Below, piece after piece: positions 7,143-12,970 of a stretch of DNA of 12,970 nt. Made by a program: the position numbers and the translations under genes. Origin of the DNA: Bacillota bacterium (lineage in GTDB: Bacteria; Bacillota; Clostridia; Oscillospirales; Butyricicoccaceae); the NCBI GenBank assembly GCA_030705725.1, contig JAUZPW010000021.1, forward strand, positions 1 through 12,970, written 5' to 3'. Under the pieces are notes generated by a model. It had not been told where the DNA came from. It was given only the letters and a program-made list of their open reading frames with translations, and made no database searches. The stretch's first letter is position 1; each line of letters begins with the position of its first letter.

Positions 7143-8129
7143 TCAGCGCTTAAACGCCTGTACGGTTTCGTCCGGGCAGAAGTGAGCTTCTTTAATATCC
7201 GGGCCCGGTTTCCAAAGCGCTTCAATTATATTGAGCTGAATCTCAAAGCTTTGTCTGTTCTTTTTGCTTTCGGTATCCAGGATCAACCCGCAGCAAAAAA
7301 GCAGAATTGATGACAAAGCGAGAAAGCCGGAGACAAAAAGCGTCGGGAACCTGGGTACAAGACCTGTCCTTGAATATTCCAGCAATACCGGGGCTATAAG
7401 CACCGCAGCACATAACGCCAGCATAAACGCGATGAAGGAGAAAAACTGAAACGGCTTATAGTCCTTAAGCAGCGAAAATACCGTTTTTATTACCTTGAGC
7501 CCGTCTGAATAGGTGTTTAGCTTCGACACGCTGCCTTTCGGCCTGTCCCTGTATGGAACGGGTATCGATTTTATGTAAAAGTTTTTATCAAGCGCGTGGA
7601 TCGTCATTTCCGTCTCGATTTCAAAGCCTTTTGACAGCACTGGAAACGATTTCACAAACGTATGGCTGAAAGCGCGGTAACCTGTGAGTATATCCGTAAC
7701 GTTGCCCTTAAAGAACCAGTTTACCGCTTTTCTGACAACAATATTGCCCGAATTATGAAACAGCCGCTTGTTTTCCGTGAAATAGGTGGACGAAAGCCGA
7801 TCTCCGATTACCATATCGACCTTTTCGTTCAGCACGAGATCAGCCATTTCGCGTGAGCATGCCGCGGGATACGTGTCGTCTCCGTCGACCATTATATAGC
7901 AGTCCGCCTGGATTTCGCGGAACATCGTGCTTATTACGTTTCCCTTTCCCTGGCGGTGCTCATAGCGGACTATTGCCCCGGCCTCGCGGGCCAGTTCATC
8001 CGTTTTGTCGTCGGAATTATTGTCATAGACGTAGATGTCGGCCTCCGGAAGAGCATCCCTAAAATCGCGTACGACCTTTTCTATTGTCATGCTTTCGTTA
8101 TAGCAGGGGATAAGCACAGCAATACTCAT
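7143..8129 (-). CDS. GT2 family glycosyltransferase with two C-terminal membrane helices (polyprenyl-phosphate sugar synthase-like)
   Basis: A 328-residue family 2 glycosyltransferase resembling GtrB, CsbB and dolichyl-phosphate mannose synthase. It would transfer a sugar from a nucleotide donor to undecaprenyl phosphate on the cytoplasmic face. The GT-A domain is clear: IPCYNE (7-12), YDNNSDDKT (35-43), RQGKGN (59-64), the DxD-type metal site VDGDDTYP (81-88) and DILTGYRAFS (146-155). Hydrophobic segments at about 227-249 and 262-285 form the two C-terminal helices, followed by a cytosolic tail of about 40 residues. ATG 8129 follows AAGGAG (8142-8137) by seven bases. It is the last gene of a three-gene minus-strand unit, 15 bases after the GtrA-like gene. 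Sugar identity cannot be told from sequence; the QGKGN and DGDDTY motifs occur in glucose-, mannose- and GlcNAc-type enzymes. Confidence 0.9.
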   Translation of the reverse strand: MSIAVLIPCYNESMTIEKVVRDFRDALPEADIYVYDNNSDDKTDELAREAGAIVRYEHRQGKGNVISTMFREIQADCYIMVDGDDTYPAACSREMADLVLNEKVDMVIGDRLSSTYFTENKRLFHNSGNIVVRKAVNWFFKGNVTDILTGYRAFSHTFVKSFPVLSKGFEIETEMTIHALDKNFYIKSIPVPYRDRPKGSVSKLNTYSDGLKVIKTVFSLLKDYKPFQFFSFIAFMLALCAAVLIAPVLLEYSRTGLVPRFPTLFVSGFLALSSILLFCCGLILDTESKKNRQSFEIQLNIIEALWKPGPDIKEAHFCPDETVQAFKR

Positions 8130-8144
8130 TTTGGCTCTCCTTTA

Positions 8145-8561
8145 TTAAAAGCATAGCGCTTTCCTTTTCATTATGTAATTCCAGATCATAACGGCGGCGG
8201 TCGCCGCTATTTTAGCGGCCATATAATAAATCCCCGCTTTGCTGACTAAAAGCCACATAAGGAGCTGATTTATAAGCAGGCCCGCGGCGCTGGACGCTAT
8301 AAAAATGAACTTTGACTTTCCGCCGGTGTTTTTTACGGCCTTGAACACCCAGAAAACACAGATAAAATAATTCACTGTAACGGACGCCGTAAAGCTTATA
8401 ACCGACGAGACGAGGTAGTAGACCCCCGCAAATTCCGTAAGCAGATAGAGTATTCCGAAATCGACAATAAAGCTGATACCGCCGTTTATGACAAATCGGA
8501 ATATTTCGCCGAACACACCGCTTTTGTCAGAGCAGAATTTCAAGCGCAAGCGGATCACCAA
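8145..8561 (-). CDS. GtrA-like (GtcA-type) small membrane protein, putative lipid-linked sugar flippase
   Basis: Up to 138 residues with four predicted membrane helices (about 22-43, 48-72, 84-106, 111-132), the size and topology of GtrA/GtcA proteins. FRFVINGGISFIVDFGILYLL (21-41; helix 1 with conserved G-G and D) and the basic C-terminus NYIMKRKALCF (128-138) are typical. Members are proposed to move undecaprenyl-phosphate-linked sugars across the membrane. The start is uncertain because no ATG is available. TTG 8561, GTG 8558, TTG 8549 and TTG 8543 are all in frame. GGTGATC (8559-8553), complementary to the usual 3' end of 16S rRNA, would place TTG 8549 best (134 residues), whereas 8561 is the longest option and has only AGG directly before it. 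It lies 23 bases after the GT-C gene and 15 bases before the GT2 gene, the partners expected for this family. Confidence 0.85.
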   Translation of the reverse strand: MVIRLRLKFCSDKSGVFGEIFRFVINGGISFIVDFGILYLLTEFAGVYYLVSSVISFTASVTVNYFICVFWVFKAVKNTGGKSKFIFIASSAAGLLINQLLMWLLVSKAGIYYMAAKIAATAAVMIWNYIMKRKALCF

Positions 8562-8584
8562 CCTGTTTTGCAGTATTTAAATTT

Positions 8585-10423
8585 TCATTTTTCAATATAT
8601 ATCTTCTTATTATCGGTATTCTTATAAACTTTGAACGCGTATACGCCGTCAATTTTGATTTCGTTGTTTGATTTGTCCTCAAGCCTGACGGTGTTGTCCG
8701 TTATAATATAATCCACTGTGCCGAGGTTTTCATAGGGAATCGACGGGTAATTGCTGACTATTTCATCCTCGGCAAGGTCCACGAACCGTTTACCATCGAT
8801 AAGTTTTTTGATTTCTTCTTTTTTGGTCCAGTAAACGGGAACCGTGATAAAGGTGTCAAGCGCGGGATCATAGCCGTCGGAAATAACCAGCACGTTGCCT
8901 TTGACTTTGCTTACGTAATCGTTTACAGCTATCGCCTGTTTCACAAAGCCGGGGTTTTGCTTGTAAACTCTTCTGAACTCTTTGACAGCGTAAAAATTAT
9001 TGAATACGCTTAAGGTAAAAATCAGAGCTACAAAAACCCGCGCGCCCGCGCGTTTTGTTTTGCCGTTAAATAGAATAACCGTAAACGCCACGACCGTCAA
9101 AATCAAAAAGAATTTGACGAGCACGAGCTGCCACCGCACGTGAAACTCGTTCGGGTCCCCGGCGACTTTGGAGAGCGGTTCGCCCAACGTGCAAAACGTC
9201 TGCAGCAGCACACCGTCGATACATACATTTTTTACAAAGCGAAGAACGGATACCACCGCGATACAGAATAATACGGGCGGGGCCGCTGTCAGCCAAACGG
9301 GCAGGGGCTCAGCCGTTGTTTCTGCAGTTTCACTTTTAGAAAAGCACAATTTATAAAATAAAGCGAGGAAAATGATAAGCAGCGGAGAATAGTACCTGGT
9401 ATGCTGGCGCATAAAAAGCTTCGGATAGTCTTCGTTTAGCGAAATGCTGCAGGTTATAATGACAATCATCGTCAGAAGGGAAACTAGGGCGAAGACCAGT
9501 ATGTTTTTTTCGCTTTTACTCAGACGCTTAAAATTAAGCGCGGGCAAAATAACGGGAAAATAAAAAAACGCGGTAAGGGCAAACGTGATGTTGAATACTG
9601 CTGCGTATAAGAAATAGACAAGGGTGTTTAAGTCGTAAACGGAAAGTCTTCTGTTTCCGGAATAGGTCTCGTGACCGCTTCCGAGCAGCAGTAAGATTAG
9701 AAGCTTAAACGCCAGCACAGCGCCTAAAGCGACTGCGCAAAACAAAACCGCATATTTTATGTTCTGCTTCAACGTGTGCTTTTTTGTAAACAGGGAATCA
9801 AACCCCAGGGAAAAAACAAAGCCCGCGACGAAGTAAACGGCCACAACCTTGGTTAAATAGGCAAAAAAACAAAAGGCCGCGCAAAGTACGCAGTACATAA
9901 TTTTTTCTCTGTTATTATCGCTGTCCCAGAACCGGAAGGCAAAATAAATGAGCCACGCGGCCAGCGGATAGAAAAGATTTTCAGACATAAACGTTGCCGT
10001 CATGGACAAATCGGGAAGAAGGAACACCGTTAAAACGAGCAGAAGCACAATGGAGTTCCTCTTTAATATTTTTTTGCCGATAAGAAAGACGGGAAACAGC
10101 ACGGAGGACATAAGCACCGCGTTGAACACGGAAATCGCGTTTATCTTCAAAATCTGGTCTTTTATAAGGTTAAACGGCGCTATAAGCAGCGGATAAAGTA
10201 TTTGGTCGAAATTCATGTGAACGTTATGGACCAGAATGCCGGTGCCGTTAAATATGCTTCGGGAAATGTCGATATACCGTATCTCGTCGGGGTATATCAT
10301 AAGAGATTTGGAAAAGCAGGCGAAAACGGATCGAATAATGCACGAAGCTATATATAAGAAAAATACCATAACGGCTATCGTTTTATGATCAAGTTTGTCG
10401 ATTTTATCCAAAGCTTTCTGCAT
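8585..10423 (-). CDS. Multi-spanning GT-C-type glycosyltransferase (ArnT/PMT-like membrane protein)
   Basis: A 612-residue integral membrane protein with about 12-13 hydrophobic segments between residues 15 and 480 and a soluble C-terminal part (about 480-612) expected outside the cell. Features of the GT-C fold are visible. The first extracytoplasmic loop after helix 1 carries an acidic pair in YPDEIRYIDISRSI (44-57; D46, E47), the place of the catalytic aspartate in lipid-linked-sugar transferases. SENLFYPLAAWLIY (147-160) and MRQHTRYYSPLL (338-349) are other motifs common in ArnT-like enzymes. It would move a sugar from a polyprenyl-phosphate carrier to an external acceptor. ATG 10423 has AAGGA directly before it and GGGGGA farther up, an unusual spacing; TTG at codon 5 is an alternative. 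It is the first gene of the unit with GtrA and GT2 partners. Acceptor and sugar are unknown; close family assignment (PMT, GT83 or YfhO-like) is not possible here. Confidence 0.82.
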   Translation of the reverse strand: MQKALDKIDKLDHKTIAVMVFFLYIASCIIRSVFACFSKSLMIYPDEIRYIDISRSIFNGTGILVHNVHMNFDQILYPLLIAPFNLIKDQILKINAISVFNAVLMSSVLFPVFLIGKKILKRNSIVLLLVLTVFLLPDLSMTATFMSENLFYPLAAWLIYFAFRFWDSDNNREKIMYCVLCAAFCFFAYLTKVVAVYFVAGFVFSLGFDSLFTKKHTLKQNIKYAVLFCAVALGAVLAFKLLILLLLGSGHETYSGNRRLSVYDLNTLVYFLYAAVFNITFALTAFFYFPVILPALNFKRLSKSEKNILVFALVSLLTMIVIITCSISLNEDYPKLFMRQHTRYYSPLLIIFLALFYKLCFSKSETAETTAEPLPVWLTAAPPVLFCIAVVSVLRFVKNVCIDGVLLQTFCTLGEPLSKVAGDPNEFHVRWQLVLVKFFLILTVVAFTVILFNGKTKRAGARVFVALIFTLSVFNNFYAVKEFRRVYKQNPGFVKQAIAVNDYVSKVKGNVLVISDGYDPALDTFITVPVYWTKKEEIKKLIDGKRFVDLAEDEIVSNYPSIPYENLGTVDYIITDNTVRLEDKSNNEIKIDGVYAFKVYKNTDNKKIYIEK

Positions 10424-10464
10424 TCCTTTTTCCCCCGGCCAAAAGTTACGGTAACGTCATTTTA

Positions 10465-10477
10465 TTATTATACCATA
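10465..10477 (-). promoter_or_regulatory. Extended -10 promoter of the three-gene glycosylation unit
   Basis: On the minus strand, TATGGTATAATAA (10477-10465) contains TGGTATAAT, a perfect -10 (10472-10467) with the TGn extension. At 17-bp spacing the -35 position reads TGCAAT, a poor match that lies inside a 14-bp palindrome. Transcription would begin near 10460, giving a leader of about 37 bases before the GT-C ATG. The same 13 bases form the hflX promoter. Confidence 0.65.
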
Positions 10478-10483
10478 CCGAAT

Positions 10484-10497
10484 CGTGCAATTGCACG
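10484..10497. promoter_or_regulatory. 14-bp perfect palindrome at the -35 position, candidate operator
   Basis: CGTGCAATTGCACG is a perfect dyad of 14 bases centred between 10490 and 10491. It covers the -35 position of the minus-strand promoter at 10477-10465, where a bound dimeric regulator could block or assist polymerase. The regulator is not known. The divergent yerC-like gene is one nearby candidate, but nothing in the sequence ties it to this site. Confidence 0.45.
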
Positions 10498-10673
10498 GTT
10501 TTCGACAGTATTTTCGTATGTCAACGGACTGAATTTTATGCTAAAGCAGGCAAAATCAGAAAACATGCCGAAAGCCTTTATCGCAGCGTACGACCATGGA
10601 AATGTAAACGTGCGATATTTAGAAACAAAACCTTTCCTTTATTTTTGTTTTATAGTAATATGTTAATAATAGT
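10498..10673. other. Non-coding divergent intergenic DNA, no convincing feature
   Basis: The gap between the minus-strand GT-C start (10423) and the plus-strand yerC start (10787) is about 360 bases. Its left end holds the GT-C promoter and palindrome and its right end the candidate yerC promoter. In the middle stretch I see no ribosome binding site with an open frame, no tRNA and no terminator-like hairpin. An open frame crossing it from 10385 has no ribosome binding site and an unconvincing composition. Confidence 0.5.
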
Positions 10674-10674
10674 T

Positions 10675-10702
10675 TTGCTTTAAGAAGAATTTTACATATA
10701 AA
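10675..10702 (+). promoter_or_regulatory. Candidate promoter for the yerC-methyltransferase-hslO unit
   Basis: TTGCTT (10675-10680) and TATAAA (10697-10702) are separated by 16 bp. The -10 matches consensus at five of six bases, the -35 at three. It would give a leader of about 75-80 bases before the ATG at 10787. A second possible -10 (TATATT, 10722-10727) has no good -35. An 11-base dyad, AGCTTTAAGCT (10702-10712), begins at the last base of the -10 and covers the expected start point. Confidence 0.35.
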
Positions 10703-10786
10703 GCTTTAAGCTAAGTAACGTTATATTTTAAGCGCCGTTTATCGGTTATGCAGCGTCCAAAGAAAGAAAGGGCGGAGGGTCTAAAC

Positions 10787-11071
10787 ATGAGCGACAAAAT
10801 AAGGGATAAGAAGCTGGATGAATTATTTGAGGCGATCCTGAGGCTCAGGTCGGTCGACGATTGCTATAACTTTTTTGAGGATCTCTGCACGATTCCGGAG
10901 CTCCTGGCGATGGAGCAAAGGTTCCAGGTCGCGAAGATGCTGAGCGAGGGGCACGTTTACAGCGATATTGTCAGGGAGACCGGAGCGTCCACCGCGACTA
11001 TCAGCCGCGTAAACAAATGCCTTCTGTACGGCGCGGACGGCTATAAAAAAGCGCTTGAGAAAAATGATTGA
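10787..11071 (+). CDS. yerC: YerC/YecD-type TrpR-like transcriptional regulator
   Basis: A 94-residue helical protein of the TrpR/YerC-YecD family found in Firmicutes. LDELFEAILRLRSVDDCYNF (10-29) and FEDLCTIPELLAMEQRFQVA (30-49) form the dimerisation helices. A helix-turn-helix follows at about 56-78 (HVYSDIVRETGASTATISRV, 56-75), matching the TrpR DNA-binding region. The tail LYGADGYKKAL (80-90) is also typical. Start ATG 10787 follows GGAGGG (10774-10779) by seven bases; an ATG at 10748 in the same frame lacks a ribosome binding site and adds an unlikely basic extension. TrpR itself is tryptophan-responsive, but YerC proteins lack an assigned ligand and there are no trp genes here. The following methyltransferase overlaps its end by eight bases, so the regulator may control its own operon. 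Confidence 0.9.
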   Translation: MSDKIRDKKLDELFEAILRLRSVDDCYNFFEDLCTIPELLAMEQRFQVAKMLSEGHVYSDIVRETGASTATISRVNKCLLYGADGYKKALEKND

Positions 11072-11810
11072 AGCATATTCCATACTGGCGTCGTATTATG
11101 ACGAATTAAACAGTCATGTTCCATATGAAAAATGGGCGGATTTTATTGAGGCGGTTTTCCGCCGGAAAAAAATCGCGCCGAAGCTTGTTTTGGATTTAGC
11201 CTGCGGTACGGGAACGCTTACACGGATTTTTTCGGAACGGGGTTATGAGATGATAGCGGCGGACAGCTCCGTCGGTATGCTTGACTGCGCGCGGAAAAAG
11301 TGCGAGGGCCTTAAAATCCCGCCTGTTTTTGTTTGCCAGAACATGAAAGCGCTCGACCTTTACGGAACGGTGGATGCCGTTGTCTGCTGCCTCGATAGTA
11401 TAAATTATCTCACGAAATACAAAGAGCTTGCGGAATGCTTCAGGAAAGTTCATCTTTTTCTGGAACCGGGCGGCCTGTTTATTTTCGATGTAAACACGCC
11501 TTTTAAGCTGCGGAATATTTCGGGCAGGGCGTTTATTTCCGAGGGCAGCGGAGTATACTGTTGCTGGCAGGCGTCTTTTTCGGAAAGAACAAAGCTTTGC
11601 CGCTATGATTTTGATTTGTTTGTACGCGAAAGCGGCTTATGGCGGAGATACGAGGAAACCCACACCGAGCGCGCGTATGATGCGGAAGAAATTATTGCGG
11701 CGCTTAAGGAAGCGGGTTTTTCCGAAGCACCCGAAATATACGCAGTACTTAAATTCAGGGCGCCGGAGACTGACGCCGGCAGAACCTTTTTTGCAGTGAG
11801 GAAGGTATAA
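11064..11810 (+). CDS. Class I SAM-dependent methyltransferase
   Basis: A 248-residue Rossmann-fold methyltransferase. Motif I is LDLACGTGTL (43-52) and the acidic residue binding the SAM ribose is in AADSS (65-69, D67). A post-motif region DAVVCCLDSINYL (104-116) and the strand-4 turn LEPGGLFIFDVNTP (133-146) follow. The C-terminal half (about 150-230) carries an inserted beta-region with RYDFDLF and RRYEETHTERAY (194-205), common in uncharacterised Clostridia methyltransferases. The substrate is unknown. ATG 11064 is chosen over the in-frame TTG 11055, which has no ribosome binding site. ATG 11064 also has only GAG four bases upstream, so translation probably depends on coupling with yerC, whose stop is at 11069-11071. 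The stop overlaps the hslO ATG by one base. Confidence 0.88.
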   Translation: MIEAYSILASYYDELNSHVPYEKWADFIEAVFRRKKIAPKLVLDLACGTGTLTRIFSERGYEMIAADSSVGMLDCARKKCEGLKIPPVFVCQNMKALDLYGTVDAVVCCLDSINYLTKYKELAECFRKVHLFLEPGGLFIFDVNTPFKLRNISGRAFISEGSGVYCCWQASFSERTKLCRYDFDLFVRESGLWRRYEETHTERAYDAEEIIAALKEAGFSEAPEIYAVLKFRAPETDAGRTFFAVRKV

Positions 11811-12697
11811 TGGATTATTTAATACGCGCGATAAACGAGGACGGAACTGTAAAGGCAACAGCCATTACGGCAAAAGATATTGTTGAACGAGCACGGCAAA
11901 TCCACAAGACGCTTCCGGTAGGGACCGCGGCTCTGGGAAGAACGCTGTGCGCCGCTTCAATGATGGGCGACGCGCTGAAAGAGGACGACGCGTCTCTTAC
12001 GGTTCAGATAAAGGGCGGCGGCCCGCTGGGGACAGTTACGGCGGTGGCCGATAATCTCGGAAACGTAAAGGGATATTTGCAGAATCCGGCGGTCGACCTG
12101 CCGCTTAATGAGAACGGAAAGCTTGACGTCGGAAGGGCTGTCGGCTCGGACGGAGTTTTAACCGTAATAAAGGATCTCGGACTTAAGCAGCCTTTTATCG
12201 GACAGGTTTCGCTTTTGAGCGGAGAAATTGCCGATGATATAGCGGTTTATTATACGGAAAGCGAGCAGATAGGCACGGCATGCGCGCTCGGGGTATTGAT
12301 CGACCGGGATCAATCGGTCAAAGCCGCGGGTGGCTATATCCTTCAGGCGATGCCTGGGGCCGATGATTCGGTCATATCGGTTCTTGAAAAAGCGGTGCTT
12401 GACGCGGGCCCCGTGACTAAGATGCTTGACGGAGGCATGACGCCGGAGGAAATACTTAATATACTGCTTAAAAACGTCGGGCCGTACCGTATCCTTATGA
12501 AAAGAGAAGCGGCATACGTGTGCGGCTGCACACAAGAGCGGGTCGAACGAGCGCTCATAAGTATGGGACAAAGTGAGCTTTTGTCGCTTATAAACGATCA
12601 GAAACAGGCTGAAATTACCTGCCAGTTCTGCGACCGGGTTTACCGTTTTTCCGAGGATCAGCTTAGGCTGCTTCTCAAAAACTCAAAAAAACAATAA
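11810..12697 (+). CDS. hslO: Redox-regulated chaperone Hsp33
   Basis: Hsp33 is a cytosolic holdase activated when oxidants release zinc from its C-terminal cysteines and form disulfides. The 295 residues show the N-terminal domain with VQIKGGGPLGTVTAVAD (65-81), GYLQNP (88-93) and VIKDLGLKQPFIGQVSLLSG (119-138). The C-terminal redox switch is C238-x-C240 (YVCGCTQERV) and C271-x-x-C274 (ITCQFCDRVYRF), with all four zinc ligands present. The length is normal for the family. ATG 11810 shares its A with the TAA of the methyltransferase gene, and AGGAAGG (11798-11804) lies just upstream. It ends 57 bases before the first tRNA without a visible intrinsic terminator, so some transcripts may read into the tRNA cluster. 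Confidence 0.97.
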   Translation: MDYLIRAINEDGTVKATAITAKDIVERARQIHKTLPVGTAALGRTLCAASMMGDALKEDDASLTVQIKGGGPLGTVTAVADNLGNVKGYLQNPAVDLPLNENGKLDVGRAVGSDGVLTVIKDLGLKQPFIGQVSLLSGEIADDIAVYYTESEQIGTACALGVLIDRDQSVKAAGGYILQAMPGADDSVISVLEKAVLDAGPVTKMLDGGMTPEEILNILLKNVGPYRILMKREAAYVCGCTQERVERALISMGQSELLSLINDQKQAEITCQFCDRVYRFSEDQLRLLLKNSKKQ

Positions 12698-12704
12698 TAA
12701 ACGG

Positions 12705-12733
12705 TTGACACAAAAGCTCCCGCAAGTTATAAT
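12705..12733 (+). promoter_or_regulatory. Perfect-consensus sigma-70/SigA promoter for the tRNA cluster
   Basis: TTGACA (12705-12710), a 17-bp spacer and TATAAT (12728-12733) match consensus at all twelve positions with optimal spacing. The expected start at about 12740 lies 15 bases before tRNA-Val, leaving a short 5' leader for RNase P to remove. A full consensus is in keeping with high stable-RNA output. Confidence 0.93.
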
Positions 12734-12754
12734 AGTCTTCGCCGTTGCAAAATA

Positions 12755-12831
12755 GGGAGCATAGCTCAGCTGGTTAGAGCACCTGCCTTACAAGCAGGGG
12801 GTCACAGGTTCGAGCCCTGTTGTTCCCACCA
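12755..12831 (+). tRNA. tRNA-Val, anticodon TAC
   Basis: A complete 77-base cloverleaf. Acceptor GGGAGCA pairs with TGTTCCC (one G-T pair). The D arm is GCTC/GAGC, the anticodon stem CCTGC/GCAGG with loop CTTACAA (12787-12793, anticodon TAC at 12789-12791), and the T arm ACAGG-TTCGAGC-CCTGT. A discriminator and encoded CCA (12829-12831) end the gene. It reads GTA and, with modification, other valine codons. Confidence 0.97.
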
Positions 12832-12835
12832 AAAT

Positions 12836-12912
12836 GGCCCGGTAGTTCAGTTGGTTAGAACGCTAGCCTGTCACGCTAGAGGTCGACGGTTCGAGCCCGT
12901 TCCGGGTCGCCA
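12836..12912 (+). tRNA. tRNA-Asp, anticodon GTC
   Basis: A complete 77-base cloverleaf four bases after tRNA-Val, so cotranscribed. Acceptor GGCCCGG pairs with CCGGGTC (one G-T pair). The D arm is GTTC/GAAC, the anticodon stem CTAGC/GCTAG with loop CTGTCAC (anticodon GTC at 12870-12872), and the T arm GACGG-TTCGAGC-CCGTT. The discriminator G and encoded CCA (12910-12912) agree with aspartate identity. Confidence 0.97.
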
Positions 12913-12943
12913 TTTTCCATTCTGTACATCATCTCGATAATTT

Positions 12944-12970
12944 GCCTCTGTAGCTCAGTCGGTAGAGCAG
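12944..12970 (+). tRNA. Third tRNA, 5' part only, identity undetermined
   Basis: GCCTCTG (12944-12950) fits the 5' acceptor strand, followed by TA and a D arm GCTC-AGTCGGTA-GAGC ending AG at the window edge. The anticodon is outside the window. Threonine or phenylalanine would be plausible neighbours after Val-Asp in Firmicutes, but the sequence does not decide. It lies 31 bases after tRNA-Asp with no promoter between. Confidence 0.85.

Noticed and set aside
10385..10666. Plus-strand open frame of 93 codons in the divergent gap
   Set aside because: It has no ribosome binding site, overlaps the 5' end of the GT-C gene and the GT-C promoter and palindrome, and its product resembles no family.
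10748..10786. Longer yerC start at ATG 10748
   Set aside because: It adds 13 basic residues not seen in the family and ignores the strong GGAGGG before ATG 10787.
11055..11063. TTG start for the methyltransferase at 11055
   Set aside because: No ribosome binding site precedes it; ATG 11064 fits family N-termini and overlap coupling.
1..12970. Mobile elements, CRISPR arrays or prophage genes
   Set aside because: No transposase, integrase, terminal inverted repeats or regularly spaced repeats were found; tRNA genes at the right edge have no attachment-site duplication visible.

Overview
The window looks like part of a chromosome from a Firmicute, most likely a member of the Clostridia. The grounds are strong AGGAGG-type ribosome binding sites, a dgt-dnaG-rpoD arrangement, a short (370-residue) vegetative sigma factor, a YerC/YecD-type TrpR-like regulator, an Hsp33 chaperone, CCA-encoding tRNA genes and frequent TTG starts. 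The species cannot be named from the sequence. I see no insertion sequence, phage gene, integrase or CRISPR array. Most of the window is core housekeeping DNA, with one accessory-looking cassette in the middle.

Layout. (1) Positions 1-950, minus strand: the N-terminal 316 codons of a membrane sensor (one transmembrane helix, then a large extracytoplasmic sensory domain); its output domain lies beyond the left edge. (2) A divergent promoter region at 951-1104. (3) Positions 1105-4089, plus strand: hflX (ribosome-splitting GTPase), a YigZ/IMPACT-family gene one base downstream, then a dNTP triphosphohydrolase (dgt). (4) Positions 4157-7026, plus strand: dnaG (primase) and rpoD (principal sigma factor), overlapping by four bases. 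(5) A bidirectional hairpin terminator at about 7094-7120 between convergent units. (6) Positions 10423-7143, minus strand: a three-gene unit of a multi-spanning GT-C-type glycosyltransferase, a GtrA-like small membrane protein and a GT2 polyprenyl-phosphate sugar synthase-like enzyme. It has its own extended -10 promoter and a 14-bp palindrome at the -35 position. (7) A roughly 360-bp divergent intergenic region (10424-10786). (8) Positions 10787-12697, plus strand: yerC-like regulator, class I SAM methyltransferase and hslO (Hsp33), overlapping by 8 and 1 bases. (9) A perfect-consensus promoter (TTGACA, 17 bp, TATAAT) driving tRNA-Val(TAC), tRNA-Asp(GTC) and a third tRNA cut by the right edge.

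How the genes work together. The plus-strand genes cover translation rescue, nucleotide-pool control, replication priming and transcription initiation. The minus-strand trio has the three parts of a 'three-component' extracytoplasmic glycosylation pathway. The GT2 enzyme would load a sugar on undecaprenyl phosphate at the inner face, the GtrA-like protein would help it cross the membrane, and the GT-C enzyme would transfer it to an acceptor outside. The acceptor (teichoic-type polymer, glycan or protein) is not revealed by the sequence. This trio is the most system-like part of the window, but it fits a known type of architecture and I would not call it undescribed without database comparison.
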